From Leifsonia sp. Root227 (GTDB lineage Bacteria > Actinomycetota > Actinomycetes > Actinomycetales > Microbacteriaceae), in contig NZ_LMIO01000001.1 in the NCBI RefSeq assembly GCF_001428745.1, forward strand, positions 54,733 to 118,732: a stretch of DNA of 64,000 nt. The letters run 5' to 3'. The notes beneath the pieces were generated by a model. That model had not been told where the DNA came from. It saw only the letters and a program-made list of their open reading frames with translations, and made no database searches. Within the stretch, counting starts at the first letter, position 1, and each line of letters opens with the position of its first letter. Positions 50,272 to 59,988 of this stretch are shown here, piece by piece. The translations under genes and the position numbers were made by a program.

Positions 50272-51051
50272 ATGCGCATCCACCCTCGACTCTGGATGGG
50301 TTTCGTCATCTGGGCCGGATACGTCGTCGTGATCTTCCTGGTCACGAAGCTGATGGGCGTTCCGTACACCCGCATCGGCGCCACGGCGGAGGAGACCTGG
50401 AAGGGTGCGGTGGTCGACCTCGCCGTGGCCGCTGTGCTGCTCGCGATCACCACCTCCCTGCTCGGCTGGTGGCGGCCTGCACTCTTCGAGCGGAAGCGCT
50501 CGCACCACAAGTGGCCCATCTTCGTGCCGATCGTGATGCTCCTGGTCGCGTTCGCGAACCTCGTCAACACGGACTGGTCGAAGTTCGACGCGTCGTTCAT
50601 CTTCGCGCTGGTCGCCCTGGGCATCCTGGTCGGCTTCAACGAGGAGCTCATGACGCGGGGTCTGGTGCTCACGGCGTTCCGTTCGCGCCTGCCGGAGGGC
50701 TGGGTGTGGTTCATCTCCAGCGTGCTGTTCGGCGGGATGCACCTGGTCAACGCAGCGCTCGGCGCGCCCATCGGCAGCACGCTCGTCCAGGTGCTGATGG
50801 CGTTCGCGTCCGGCACCGCGTTCTACATCGTGCGGCGGGTCACCGGTTCGCTGATCTGGGCGATGTTGTTGCACGGCCTGTGGGACGTCTCGGTTTTCGC
50901 GGTCGGCCATGCCTCCGTTGGTCCAGCAATTGCGAACATCCTGGCCCCCGTGGTCGGCCTGCTCGCGCTGGCGGTCGTGTACTGGGTGATCACGGGGACG
51001 GACGAGAAGCCGGTGGATGTGGGGGCGTCCGAAGCCAGGCTGGCCGCCTGA
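50272..51051 (+). CDS. CPBP-family (CAAX-like) intramembrane metalloprotease
   Basis: 259 aa, ATG at 50272 with GGGAAGGA 8 nt upstream (a GTG at 50239 is less likely). Seven or eight membrane segments. Active-site motifs: NEELMTRGL (EExxxR-type, about 128-136), FGGMHLVN, and MLLHGLWD near the C-terminus. Bacterial members include peptide processing and self-immunity proteins; no bacteriocin-like gene is nearby, so the substrate is unknown. Confidence 0.88.
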   Translation: MRIHPRLWMGFVIWAGYVVVIFLVTKLMGVPYTRIGATAEETWKGAVVDLAVAAVLLAITTSLLGWWRPALFERKRSHHKWPIFVPIVMLLVAFANLVNTDWSKFDASFIFALVALGILVGFNEELMTRGLVLTAFRSRLPEGWVWFISSVLFGGMHLVNAALGAPIGSTLVQVLMAFASGTAFYIVRRVTGSLIWAMLLHGLWDVSVFAVGHASVGPAIANILAPVVGLLALAVVYWVITGTDEKPVDVGASEARLAA

Positions 51052-51094
51052 GCGGTTCCGTCGCGGCCACGACCGTCACGCACGCACGCGCGCA

Positions 51095-51130
51095 CGCGCT
51101 TGCGCACGCGCTTGCGCCCGCGCTTGCGCC
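51095..51130 (+). repeat. Three tandem 12-bp CGCGCTTGCGC units
   Basis: CGCGCTTGCGCA once and CGCGCTTGCGCC twice, after a run of CGCA. Each unit contains GCGC arms and could form small hairpins. It lies in the 156-bp gap between the CPBP and MFS genes. Confidence 0.85.
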
Positions 51131-51207
51131 CACCGGGCAGAGCGCATAGCATCGCAGAAAACCATCCACTTAACGGTTTTTCACCACGCCAACGGAGACG
51201 CACCTCG

Positions 51208-52449
51208 ATGACCGACCAGCTCACCCGCAGCCCATCCGCCCTGCGGGTCGTGCTGCAGAGCCCCCTGTATCGCGGCGCGACGCTCGCGCTCTTCCTGTCC
51301 GGTCTCGGCACGTCGGCCGCCGCACCGCAGATCGCGCAGTTCCTCGTCAACGATCTCGGCAGTTCGCTCACCGTCGCCGGGCTGTACTACCTCACCAATC
51401 TCACCGCCCCCGTCGCCGGCTACCTGATCGGGCGTCGCTCCGACCGCACGGGCAGGAGGCTCGGGCTGTTCCGGCTGTGCGCGGTGGCCGGCGGCGTCGG
51501 CTGGCTCGCCATCGCGTTCTCCGGTCAGCTCTGGATGCCGTTCGTCGTCAGCGCCGTCATCCTCGGCTTCGCGGGAGCAGCGGCATCGCAGTTGTTCGCC
51601 GCCATCCACGACGAGCTCGCCGCCGCCCCCACCCCGGTCGGCGACGGAGTGGTCTCCATCGTGCGGATGGCCCTGACGTTCGGCTGGGTGATCGGTCCCG
51701 TCGCCGGGTCGTACCTCGCCGCGCAGACGAGCCTGCGGGTGACCCTGATCGCGACGGCGGTCTGCACCATCGCACAGCTCCTGCCCATCGGAACGCTGCG
51801 CGAACGAGTGGATGCGGTCCCCACCACAGACACGCACGAGTCCGCCGCGACCGTGGCGCGGTCGCACGTCCCTGTGCGGGCGATGCTGCCGCTGCTCGTC
51901 TTCACCGGCCTGTATGTGCTCGTCTACGCGGGAGAGCCGATCAAGTACGCCTACCTGCCGATCTACATGAACGATCAGCTCCACTTCCCCGGCGCGCTCA
52001 GCGGCGCGATCATCGGCATCCAGCCGCTGGTCGAGCTCGCACTCATGCCGGTGGCCGTTGTCGTCGCCCGGCGCACAGGGATGCTGCCGCTCATGGTCGT
52101 CGGCGCGCTCTTCGGCGTCGGCGCCAACCTGCTCTTCGCAACGACAGCGACGGCGGTCGGGCTCTTCGCCGGCCAGATCCTGATGGGTGGCGTGTGGGGT
52201 GTGTTCGCCGGGCTCGGGATCATCGTGGCGCAGCGGCTGCTCCCCAGTGCCATCGCGACGGCGTCGGCGATCTTCATCACGGCCCCCGCCCTCAGCTCGG
52301 CGCTGGGTGGCCTCGCGGGCGGGATCGGGGCCGGCACGATCGGGCTGCCTCTGGTGTTCGTCGTCCCCGCTGCGCTCGCCCTGGTCGCCTCGGCAGGACT
52401 CCTGGTGCTGCACCGGCGGGTCGTGGCGGAAACGGGACGACGGCTCTAG
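51208..52449 (+). CDS. MFS transporter, sugar-efflux (SET) type
   Basis: 413 aa, ATG at 51208. Twelve membrane segments; helix 1-2 reads GATLALFLSGLGTSAAAPQIAQFLVNDLG and motif A appears as GRRSDRTGRR. The layout and the segment YAGEPIKYAYLPIYMNDQLHFP resemble the SetA/SetB sugar-efflux group. It may export excess or non-metabolisable sugars or a drug; nothing in the neighbourhood decides. Transcribed after the CPBP gene but with a 156-bp gap. Confidence 0.87.
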   Translation: MTDQLTRSPSALRVVLQSPLYRGATLALFLSGLGTSAAAPQIAQFLVNDLGSSLTVAGLYYLTNLTAPVAGYLIGRRSDRTGRRLGLFRLCAVAGGVGWLAIAFSGQLWMPFVVSAVILGFAGAAASQLFAAIHDELAAAPTPVGDGVVSIVRMALTFGWVIGPVAGSYLAAQTSLRVTLIATAVCTIAQLLPIGTLRERVDAVPTTDTHESAATVARSHVPVRAMLPLLVFTGLYVLVYAGEPIKYAYLPIYMNDQLHFPGALSGAIIGIQPLVELALMPVAVVVARRTGMLPLMVVGALFGVGANLLFATTATAVGLFAGQILMGGVWGVFAGLGIIVAQRLLPSAIATASAIFITAPALSSALGGLAGGIGAGTIGLPLVFVVPAALALVASAGLLVLHRRVVAETGRRL

Positions 52450-52453
52450 CCGG

Positions 52454-52654
52454 TCACCGCGCGCGTCTGCTCCGGACGACGCCGACCACGATCAGCACGA
52501 GACCGATCACGAGCAGGATCGGGCCGATGGTCCCCCAGAGCGACGACCCGCTCATGGCGGAGCCGCGCAGCACGTTGAGACCCTGCAGGGTCCACACCAG
52601 GCCGACGAGACCGAGGATCACGCCGGGGACGACGAACGGCCAACTGCGCTTCAT
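52454..52654 (-). CDS. Two-helix small membrane protein
   Basis: 66 aa, ATG, two hydrophobic helices (about 6-22 and 38-58) joined by a polar loop and a basic tail VVRSRRAR. Convergent with the MFS gene (stop codons only 4 bp apart). No recognised family beyond small DUF-type membrane proteins. Confidence 0.65.
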   Translation of the reverse strand: MKRSWPFVVPGVILGLVGLVWTLQGLNVLRGSAMSGSSLWGTIGPILLVIGLVLIVVGVVRSRRAR

Positions 52655-52769
52655 GGCCTCACCCTAGACCTGTCGGGACGCGCGCGGTCGGCGGATCTTG
52701 GAGGCCGGAAGGCGACCGGTTAGCATTCTGCACACGGGGCGCGCCCGATTCGCTCGGTGAGGGGGAGCA

Positions 52770-55208
52770 ATGCCGGACGGGATCGCGACAGACGAACGCC
52801 TCGGCCTGACCTCGGCCGAGGTGGCGGAGCGGGTTGCGGACGGCCGCACGAACGCATTCCGGCAGGATGCGAGCCGCAGCGTCGGCAGCATCGTCAGGGC
52901 CAACGTGCTCACCCTGTTCAACGGCATCATCGCCGCCTGCTTCCTCGTGCTGCTGGTGCTCGGCCGCTGGCAGGATGCGCTGTTCGGCCTGAGCGCCATC
53001 GCCAACACGGTCATCGGGTCTGTGCAGGAGTTCCGTGCCAAGGCCGCACTCGACCGGCTCGCCGTGCTGCACGCACCGAACGCGCGCGTGCTGCGCGACG
53101 GAGCGGAGGCATCGATCGCCGTCGCGGATGTCGTGCTCGACGATCTGCTCGTGCTGCGGGCGGGAGACCAGGTTCCCGCGGATGCGCGGGTGGTGGAGGC
53201 CGGGCACTTCCAGCTCGACGAGTCGCTGCTGACCGGCGAGTCCGACCCGATCGACAAGGTGCAGGGCGACGAGGTGCTGTCCGGGTCCGTCGTCGTGGCG
53301 GGGGAGGGGAGAGCGCAGGTCGACAAGGTCGGCGCCGACTCGTTCGCCAACAAGCTGTCTGCGCAGGCCAAGAAGTTCTCGCTCGTCGCCAGCGAGCTGC
53401 GCTCGTCGATCGACAGGGTGCTCCGCTGGGTGACCTGGGTGGTCGGCCCGATCGCGCTGCTCGTCTTCAACGCGCAGGTGATCGCGCTCGGCGGCTGGTC
53501 GGCCGAGACGTTCTCGACGGGCGCCTGGCGCCAAGCGGCCGTCAACACGATCGCGGCCGTGGTCGCCATGATCCCGCTCGGCCTGGTGCTGATGACGAGC
53601 ATCGCGTTCGCCGTCGGCGCGGTGAAGCTGGCGCGCCGGCAGGTGCTCGTGCAGGAGCTGGCGGCGGTGGAGGGGCTCGCCCGCGTCGACCTGATCTGCC
53701 TCGACAAGACCGGCACGCTGACCGAGGGCGACATCGAGTTCGACGCAGAGCACCCGCTGTCCGAGACGCAACCGCGCGGCTGGCGGTCGGTGCTCGCCTG
53801 GTACGGCACGGAACCGGATGCGAACGCGACCGCACGCTGCCTGGTCGCCGAGTACGCGCATCCGGTCGACGGGGCGCCGACGGGGCGCATCCCGTTCTCG
53901 TCGGCGCGGAAGTGGAGCGCCGTGTCGTTCGCGGCTGCGGATACCCCCGGTTCGGCGGATGCCCCCGGTTCGGCGGATGCCCCCGGAAGCTGGGTGCTCG
54001 GCGGCCCGGAGATGGTGTTCCCGGACGACCGTCTTGCGAGCCGCTCTGCCGAGCTCGCCGCCTCCGGCCGACGCACCCTCGTGCTCGCGTACAGCGCGCA
54101 GCCGCTGGGAGACGACGAGCGGCTGCCGGACTACCTGGTCCCCGTGGCGCTGCTCACCTTCCGGGAGCGCATCAGGCCGGACGCGGCGGAGACCCTGCGC
54201 TACTTCGCCGAGCAGGGCGTCGGCGTGCGGGTGATCTCCGGAGACAACCCGCAGACCGTCGCCGCCATCGCCAGACAGGTGGGGCTGGATGCGCCGGACG
54301 GCTACGACGCCCGCTCGCTGCCTGATGACCAGGCCGAACTCACCAGGGTGCTCGAGCAGCACATCGTCTTCGGCCGCGTCACGCCGGACCAGAAGAAGGC
54401 CATCGTCGTCGCCCTCAAAGCGGCGGGCCACACGGTCGCGATGACGGGGGACGGGGTCAACGACGCCCTCGCCATCAAGGAGGCGGACATGGGCATCGCC
54501 ATGGAGTCCGGTGCGGCAGCCACCAAGGCCGTCGCCCGGATCGTGCTGCTCGACGGCCGGTTCTCCCACCTGCCGAGCGTGGTGGCGGAGGGACGGCAGG
54601 TGATCGCGAACATCGAGCGCGTGTCGATGCTGTTCCTCACCAAGACCGCGTATGCGACGGCGCTCGCCGTGCTGTTCGGAGTGTTCCTGCTGCAGTTCCC
54701 GTTCCTGCCGCGCCAGCTCTCCATCATCGACGGTCTGACGATCGGCCTGCCCAGCTTCTTCCTCGCGCTGATGCCGAACAAGCGGCGCTACATCCCCGGC
54801 TTCCTCGCGCGTTCGCTCTCGTTCGCCGCCCCGGCCGGCGCGGTGATCGCGCTGATGCTGCTCGCGTACTCGTGGTCGGCGACGCAGGCGGGCATCCCGG
54901 AGGCGGAGCTGCGCACCGGCTCGACGCTCATCCTGACGATCGTCGGGCTGTGGGTGCTCGTGGTGCTGTCCCGGCCGATCGACGGCTGGAAGGTCCTCAT
55001 CATCGGCTCGATGATGATCGGGCTGATCCTGGTCTACTCCGTGCCGATCGCCAGGGACTTCCTGGTGCTGGTGGACCCGTCGATCGTGACGGCAGCGCTG
55101 GTGCTGTTCTTCTCCGCGGTGAGCGTCGCACTGATCGAGATCATCCGGTTCGCTCATCGGCGGTATGTGCGAAGGAGCGAGAGACGCGCCCTGTCCACAG
55201 CACGATGA
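52770..55208 (+). CDS. P-type cation-transporting ATPase (CtpE-like)
   Basis: 812 aa, ATG at 52770 with GAGGGGG upstream. Motifs in order: actuator TGES (about 160), phosphorylation site DKTGT (about 310), hinge VISGDNPQTVAA and GDGVNDALAIKEADMGIAM (about 560-580), about ten membrane helices. The M4 ion-binding motif reads IPLGL instead of the PEGL of SERCA-type pumps. The overall sequence is like mycobacterial CtpE, a calcium importer required for envelope integrity; that assignment is inference. A short in-frame 18-bp repeat sits in the nucleotide-binding domain. Its 3' end overlaps the convergent 143-aa gene by 68 bp. Confidence 0.93.
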   Translation: MPDGIATDERLGLTSAEVAERVADGRTNAFRQDASRSVGSIVRANVLTLFNGIIAACFLVLLVLGRWQDALFGLSAIANTVIGSVQEFRAKAALDRLAVLHAPNARVLRDGAEASIAVADVVLDDLLVLRAGDQVPADARVVEAGHFQLDESLLTGESDPIDKVQGDEVLSGSVVVAGEGRAQVDKVGADSFANKLSAQAKKFSLVASELRSSIDRVLRWVTWVVGPIALLVFNAQVIALGGWSAETFSTGAWRQAAVNTIAAVVAMIPLGLVLMTSIAFAVGAVKLARRQVLVQELAAVEGLARVDLICLDKTGTLTEGDIEFDAEHPLSETQPRGWRSVLAWYGTEPDANATARCLVAEYAHPVDGAPTGRIPFSSARKWSAVSFAAADTPGSADAPGSADAPGSWVLGGPEMVFPDDRLASRSAELAASGRRTLVLAYSAQPLGDDERLPDYLVPVALLTFRERIRPDAAETLRYFAEQGVGVRVISGDNPQTVAAIARQVGLDAPDGYDARSLPDDQAELTRVLEQHIVFGRVTPDQKKAIVVALKAAGHTVAMTGDGVNDALAIKEADMGIAMESGAAATKAVARIVLLDGRFSHLPSVVAEGRQVIANIERVSMLFLTKTAYATALAVLFGVFLLQFPFLPRQLSIIDGLTIGLPSFFLALMPNKRRYIPGFLARSLSFAAPAGAVIALMLLAYSWSATQAGIPEAELRTGSTLILTIVGLWVLVVLSRPIDGWKVLIIGSMMIGLILVYSVPIARDFLVLVDPSIVTAALVLFFSAVSVALIEIIRFAHRRYVRRSERRALSTAR
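53940..53992 (+). repeat. In-frame 18-bp repeat (DAPGSA) in the P-type ATPase gene
   Basis: Two full and one partial copy of an 18-nt unit coding D-A-P-G-S-A in the nucleotide-binding domain, just after the conserved PFSSARKWS. It would insert a flexible loop. Confidence 0.85.
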
Positions 55209-55572
55209 TCACCGCCGCCGAGATCGCCAGGTCGGCGATGCGGAAGGCGGTCACCTCTCCGTCGGAGACCAGCACGACGATCCCGAGCGCGATGGTGATC
55301 GAGATCAGGATGGTCAAGAACAGCCGTGCATCCCGTCTGGCGCGGGTGAGTCCTGACGCGAGCGCGCACACCAGCAGCCCGAGCAGGATCGTGCAGGCGC
55401 CGACGATAGTGACCACCGTCCGCTCCACAGCGGTGAGCCCGTCCGCGTAGCGCACGAAGATCAGCGCGATCCCGGCCAGGATCTGCAGCACACCGACCAG
55501 ATAGCTCAGGATCACGCTGATCGTGAGCTCGATCGGGATGCCAGACCGCCGCTCGGTCCCCACTCGTGGCAC
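55141..55572 (-). CDS. Four-helix membrane protein, unknown
   Basis: 143 aa, ATG. Four hydrophobic segments (about 16-40, 50-72, 83-103, 108-128); no recognised motif. The C-terminus overlaps the convergent P-type ATPase gene by 68 bp, a larger overlap than usual, but codon use in the non-overlapping part looks normal for this genome. It lies just downstream of the MFS gene on the same strand by about 50 bp and could share its transcript. Confidence 0.7.
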   Translation of the reverse strand: MPRVGTERRSGIPIELTISVILSYLVGVLQILAGIALIFVRYADGLTAVERTVVTIVGACTILLGLLVCALASGLTRARRDARLFLTILISITIALGIVVLVSDGEVTAFRIADLAISAAVIIVLWTGRVSRSFAHTADERTG

Positions 55573-55624
55573 GTCGCCCGCCCTTCGCCGGATGCACCGA
55601 CGATAACAGGATGCGCGCCGCGCG

Positions 55625-57878
<2,254 letters not shown>

Positions 57879-57880
57879 AG

Positions 57881-57896
57881 AGTGCATTCTTGCACT
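57881..57896. promoter_or_regulatory. TetR operator (AGTGCA-4 nt-TGCACT)
   Basis: Perfect 6-bp arms immediately upstream of the TetR start; another AGTGCA half-site follows at 57908-57913. Confidence 0.8.
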
Positions 57897-57921
57897 TTTA
57901 TGGTGATAGTGCATCTTCGGC

Positions 57922-58578
57922 TCAGTCGGCGAGCACCGCCTCCACCCCCAGCTCGCGCAGCCGCGCAGGGTCGGCGAGCACGTCGAGGGCGACGATGCGG
58001 TCTCCGACGATGTCGAACGCCATGATCGACGCGACGACACCGTTCATGACCGCGGCGACGCCGGGACGCCCGCCGATGAGGATCGGGGTGGAGTGCGCTG
58101 CCAGGCGGCCGGAGAGCACGGCCTGCTCTGCGATCGAGCGCGCGCCTTCGACGAGCTGCGTGGATGCGCCGTAGTCGGCGTGGAGCATGGCGCCATCGTC
58201 CAGCAGCGAGAGGAGCGCTGTCAGGTCGCCGTCCTGCGCGGCGGCGAGCCACGCATCCACGATCCGCCTGGTGCTGCGGTGCCCGGACGACACTGGGGTG
58301 GATGCTCCGCGCACCCTGCGCCTGGCGCGCGACGCGAGCTGGCGGGCTGCCGCCGGGGTCTTGTCGAGCACGGTCGCGATCTCGTCGAACGACTGGCCGA
58401 AGACGTCGTGCAGCACGAGAGCGATGCGTTCGGCAGGGCTCAGCGTCTCCAGCAGGACGAGCAGAGCGGTGCTGATGCGGTCGCCTCGTTCCACCAGGTC
58501 GGCAGGGTCGAGGTCGGCGGACACAGGCTCGTCCCGCTCCGTCTCGAAGCGTCTCGCCAAGAATGTCTGGTCGGTCAT
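57922..58578 (-). CDS. ECF41/SigJ-like protein lacking sigma region 2 (sigma-4 plus SnoaL)
   Basis: 218 aa, ATG at 58578 with GAGGAG upstream. The first 12 residues (MTDQTFLARRFE) read like the start of an ECF41 sigma factor, but the about 85-residue sigma-2 domain that should follow is absent. The sequence jumps directly to RDEPVSADLD, the usual linker, and the sigma-4 domain (about 35-95: LVLLETLSPAERIALVLHDVFGQSFDEIATVL, AAARQLASRARRRV). The C-terminal SnoaL-like domain (about 100-215) ends in MAFDIVGDRIVALDVLADPARL, typical of ECF41; the DGGGK-like loop is changed. Without region 2 it cannot open a promoter alone. Possibly a regulator, decoy or decaying gene. Confidence 0.85.
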   Translation of the reverse strand: MTDQTFLARRFETERDEPVSADLDPADLVERGDRISTALLVLLETLSPAERIALVLHDVFGQSFDEIATVLDKTPAAARQLASRARRRVRGASTPVSSGHRSTRRIVDAWLAAAQDGDLTALLSLLDDGAMLHADYGASTQLVEGARSIAEQAVLSGRLAAHSTPILIGGRPGVAAVMNGVVASIMAFDIVGDRIVALDVLADPARLRELGVEAVLAD

Positions 58579-58604
58579 GTCACATCTCCTCGTTCATGAT
58601 CGTC
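58578..58604 (+). promoter_or_regulatory. ECF41-type promoter for the epimerase gene
   Basis: TGTCACA at 58578-58584, 16-nt spacer, CGTC at 58601-58604: exact match to the ECF41/SigJ consensus. It drives the NAD(P)-binding gene at 58656 with about 45 nt of leader. The -35 overlaps the start codon of the opposing sigma-like gene. Confidence 0.85.
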
Positions 58605-58612
58605 GGAATGTC

Positions 58613-58639
58613 GACGAGGGAACACCCTCGAATGTGACA
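58613..58639 (-). promoter_or_regulatory. ECF41-type promoter for the sigma-like gene
   Basis: On the minus strand TGTCACA (58639-58633), 16-nt spacer, CGTC (58616-58613). Same consensus as the divergent partner, and the spacer contains a CGAGGG-AACA-CCCTCG inverted repeat (58615-58630). It fires toward the sigma-like gene 35 nt away. Confidence 0.85.
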
Positions 58640-58655
58640 GGGAAGGCGACCACTC

Positions 58656-59444
58656 ATGAATGCTCCACTTCTGGTGACGGGCGGCACAGGCACCATCGGC
58701 AGCCGCGTCGTGCCGCTGCTGCGCGCGGCGGGCCGCGACCTCCGCATCCTCTCCCGGCACCCACTCCAGGACGAACCAGGCATCCAGCATGTCGAAGGGA
58801 ATACCGTGACCGGCGCCGGACTCGCCGCAGCGCTCGACGGGGTCGAGGTCGTGCTGCACCTGGCAGGAGGGGCGAAAGGGGACGACGTCGCCGCGCGGGC
58901 CATCTCCGCGGCGGCGCGGACCGCCGGGGTGCGCCACCTCGTGCTGATCTCGGTGGTCGGTGCGGACCGGATGCCGATCGGGTACTTCCGCGCCAAGGCG
59001 GAGGCCGAGCGGGTCATCGCGGACTCTGGTGTGCCGTGGACCGTGCTGCGCGCCGCTCAGCTCCACGATTTCGTGCTCCCGATCGTGGCGGGGATGGCGA
59101 AGCTGCCGCTGCTGCCGACACCGGGCGGCCTGCGGTTCGAGCCCGTGCACGGCGACGAAGTCGCTGCCAGACTCGCCGAACTCGCGCTCGGCGACCCCGC
59201 GGGGCGCGTCGCCGACATCGCGGGGCCGGAGGTGCTCGGCATCCGGGAGCTCGCGGCCGCGTACGCAGAGGCGAACGGACGGCGACGGCGCCCGGGCCTG
59301 CCCGTGCGCATCCCAGGAGGCGTCGGCCGCGCGTACCGCGCAGGCGAGAACCTGGCGGCGGATGGCGCGCTGCGGGGCGAGCGGACGTGGGAGGGGTTCC
59401 TGCGACAGCAGCTCGCGGCGAACCGGTCGCCGGTGCGATCATGA
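58656..59444 (+). CDS. NmrA-like NAD(P)-binding oxidoreductase/epimerase (ECF41 partner)
   Basis: 262 aa, ATG with GGGAAGG upstream. Rossmann fold with TGGTGTIGSRVVPLL at the N-terminus, then HLAGGAKGDD, VRHLVLISVVGADRMPIGYFRAKAEAE and a C-terminal PGGVGRAYRAGENLA segment. It belongs to the atypical SDR/NmrA group. ECF41 sigma factors are usually encoded beside a gene for a carboxymuconolactone decarboxylase, oxidoreductase or epimerase (COE), and this is the COE partner here. Its promoter matches the ECF41 consensus. Substrate unknown. Confidence 0.88.
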   Translation: MNAPLLVTGGTGTIGSRVVPLLRAAGRDLRILSRHPLQDEPGIQHVEGNTVTGAGLAAALDGVEVVLHLAGGAKGDDVAARAISAAARTAGVRHLVLISVVGADRMPIGYFRAKAEAERVIADSGVPWTVLRAAQLHDFVLPIVAGMAKLPLLPTPGGLRFEPVHGDEVAARLAELALGDPAGRVADIAGPEVLGIRELAAAYAEANGRRRRPGLPVRIPGGVGRAYRAGENLAADGALRGERTWEGFLRQQLAANRSPVRS

Positions 59445-59448
59445 GCGC

Positions 59449-59988
59449 ATGGCCGGATACGTCGCCCTGCTGCGTGGGATCAACGTGGGAGGGGCGAACC
59501 TGATCGGGATGGACGCGCTCGCGGAGGACTTCCGCGCAGCGGGGTACGAGAGCGTGCGCACCCACAGCCAGAGCGGCAACGTGCTGTTCACCGCGGAGCC
59601 GCAGACCGCACCCGACCTCGAGGCCGCGCTGGAGTCGATGCTGCGACACCGGCTGGATGCGCCGCTCACCGTGATCGCCCGGTCGAGGGACGAGCTGGCG
59701 GCGACGGTCGCAGCAGCCCCTGCCGACCACGGCTCCGACGAGTTCCGCAGCGAGGTGTTCTTCCTGAAGCACCCACTGGCCGCCGACGAGGTGATGGCGC
59801 AGCTCCCCGAGCTGCGCGACGGCGTCGACCGCATGGCTCCGGGGCCAGGCGCGCTCTACTTCTCGCGCACCAAGGCGCTCGCGACGAAGACCCGCATCCA
59901 GCGCCTGATGGCGATGCCGGTCTTCAAGCGGATGACCGTGCGCACCTGGCGCACCACCACCCGTCTCCTGGAACTCCTCGACGCCTAG
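59449..59988 (+). CDS. DUF1697 protein
   Basis: 179 aa; ATG at 59449, a few bases past the stop of the epimerase gene (an ATG at 59441 is out of frame). DUF1697 signatures: YVALLRGINVGGANLIGMDALAEDFRAAGYESVRTHSQSGNVLF at the N-terminus and KALATKTRIQRLMAMPVFKRMTVRTW near the end. A widespread family of unknown function, about 180 aa, so full length. Probably co-transcribed with the epimerase. Stop overlaps the uxaC stop region by 4 bp. Confidence 0.93.
   Translation: MAGYVALLRGINVGGANLIGMDALAEDFRAAGYESVRTHSQSGNVLFTAEPQTAPDLEAALESMLRHRLDAPLTVIARSRDELAATVAAAPADHGSDEFRSEVFFLKHPLAADEVMAQLPELRDGVDRMAPGPGALYFSRTKALATKTRIQRLMAMPVFKRMTVRTWRTTTRLLELLDA

Noticed and set aside
50272..51051. Bacteriocin immunity role for the CPBP protease
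   Set aside because: No precursor peptide, lanthionine or processing gene is present nearby.
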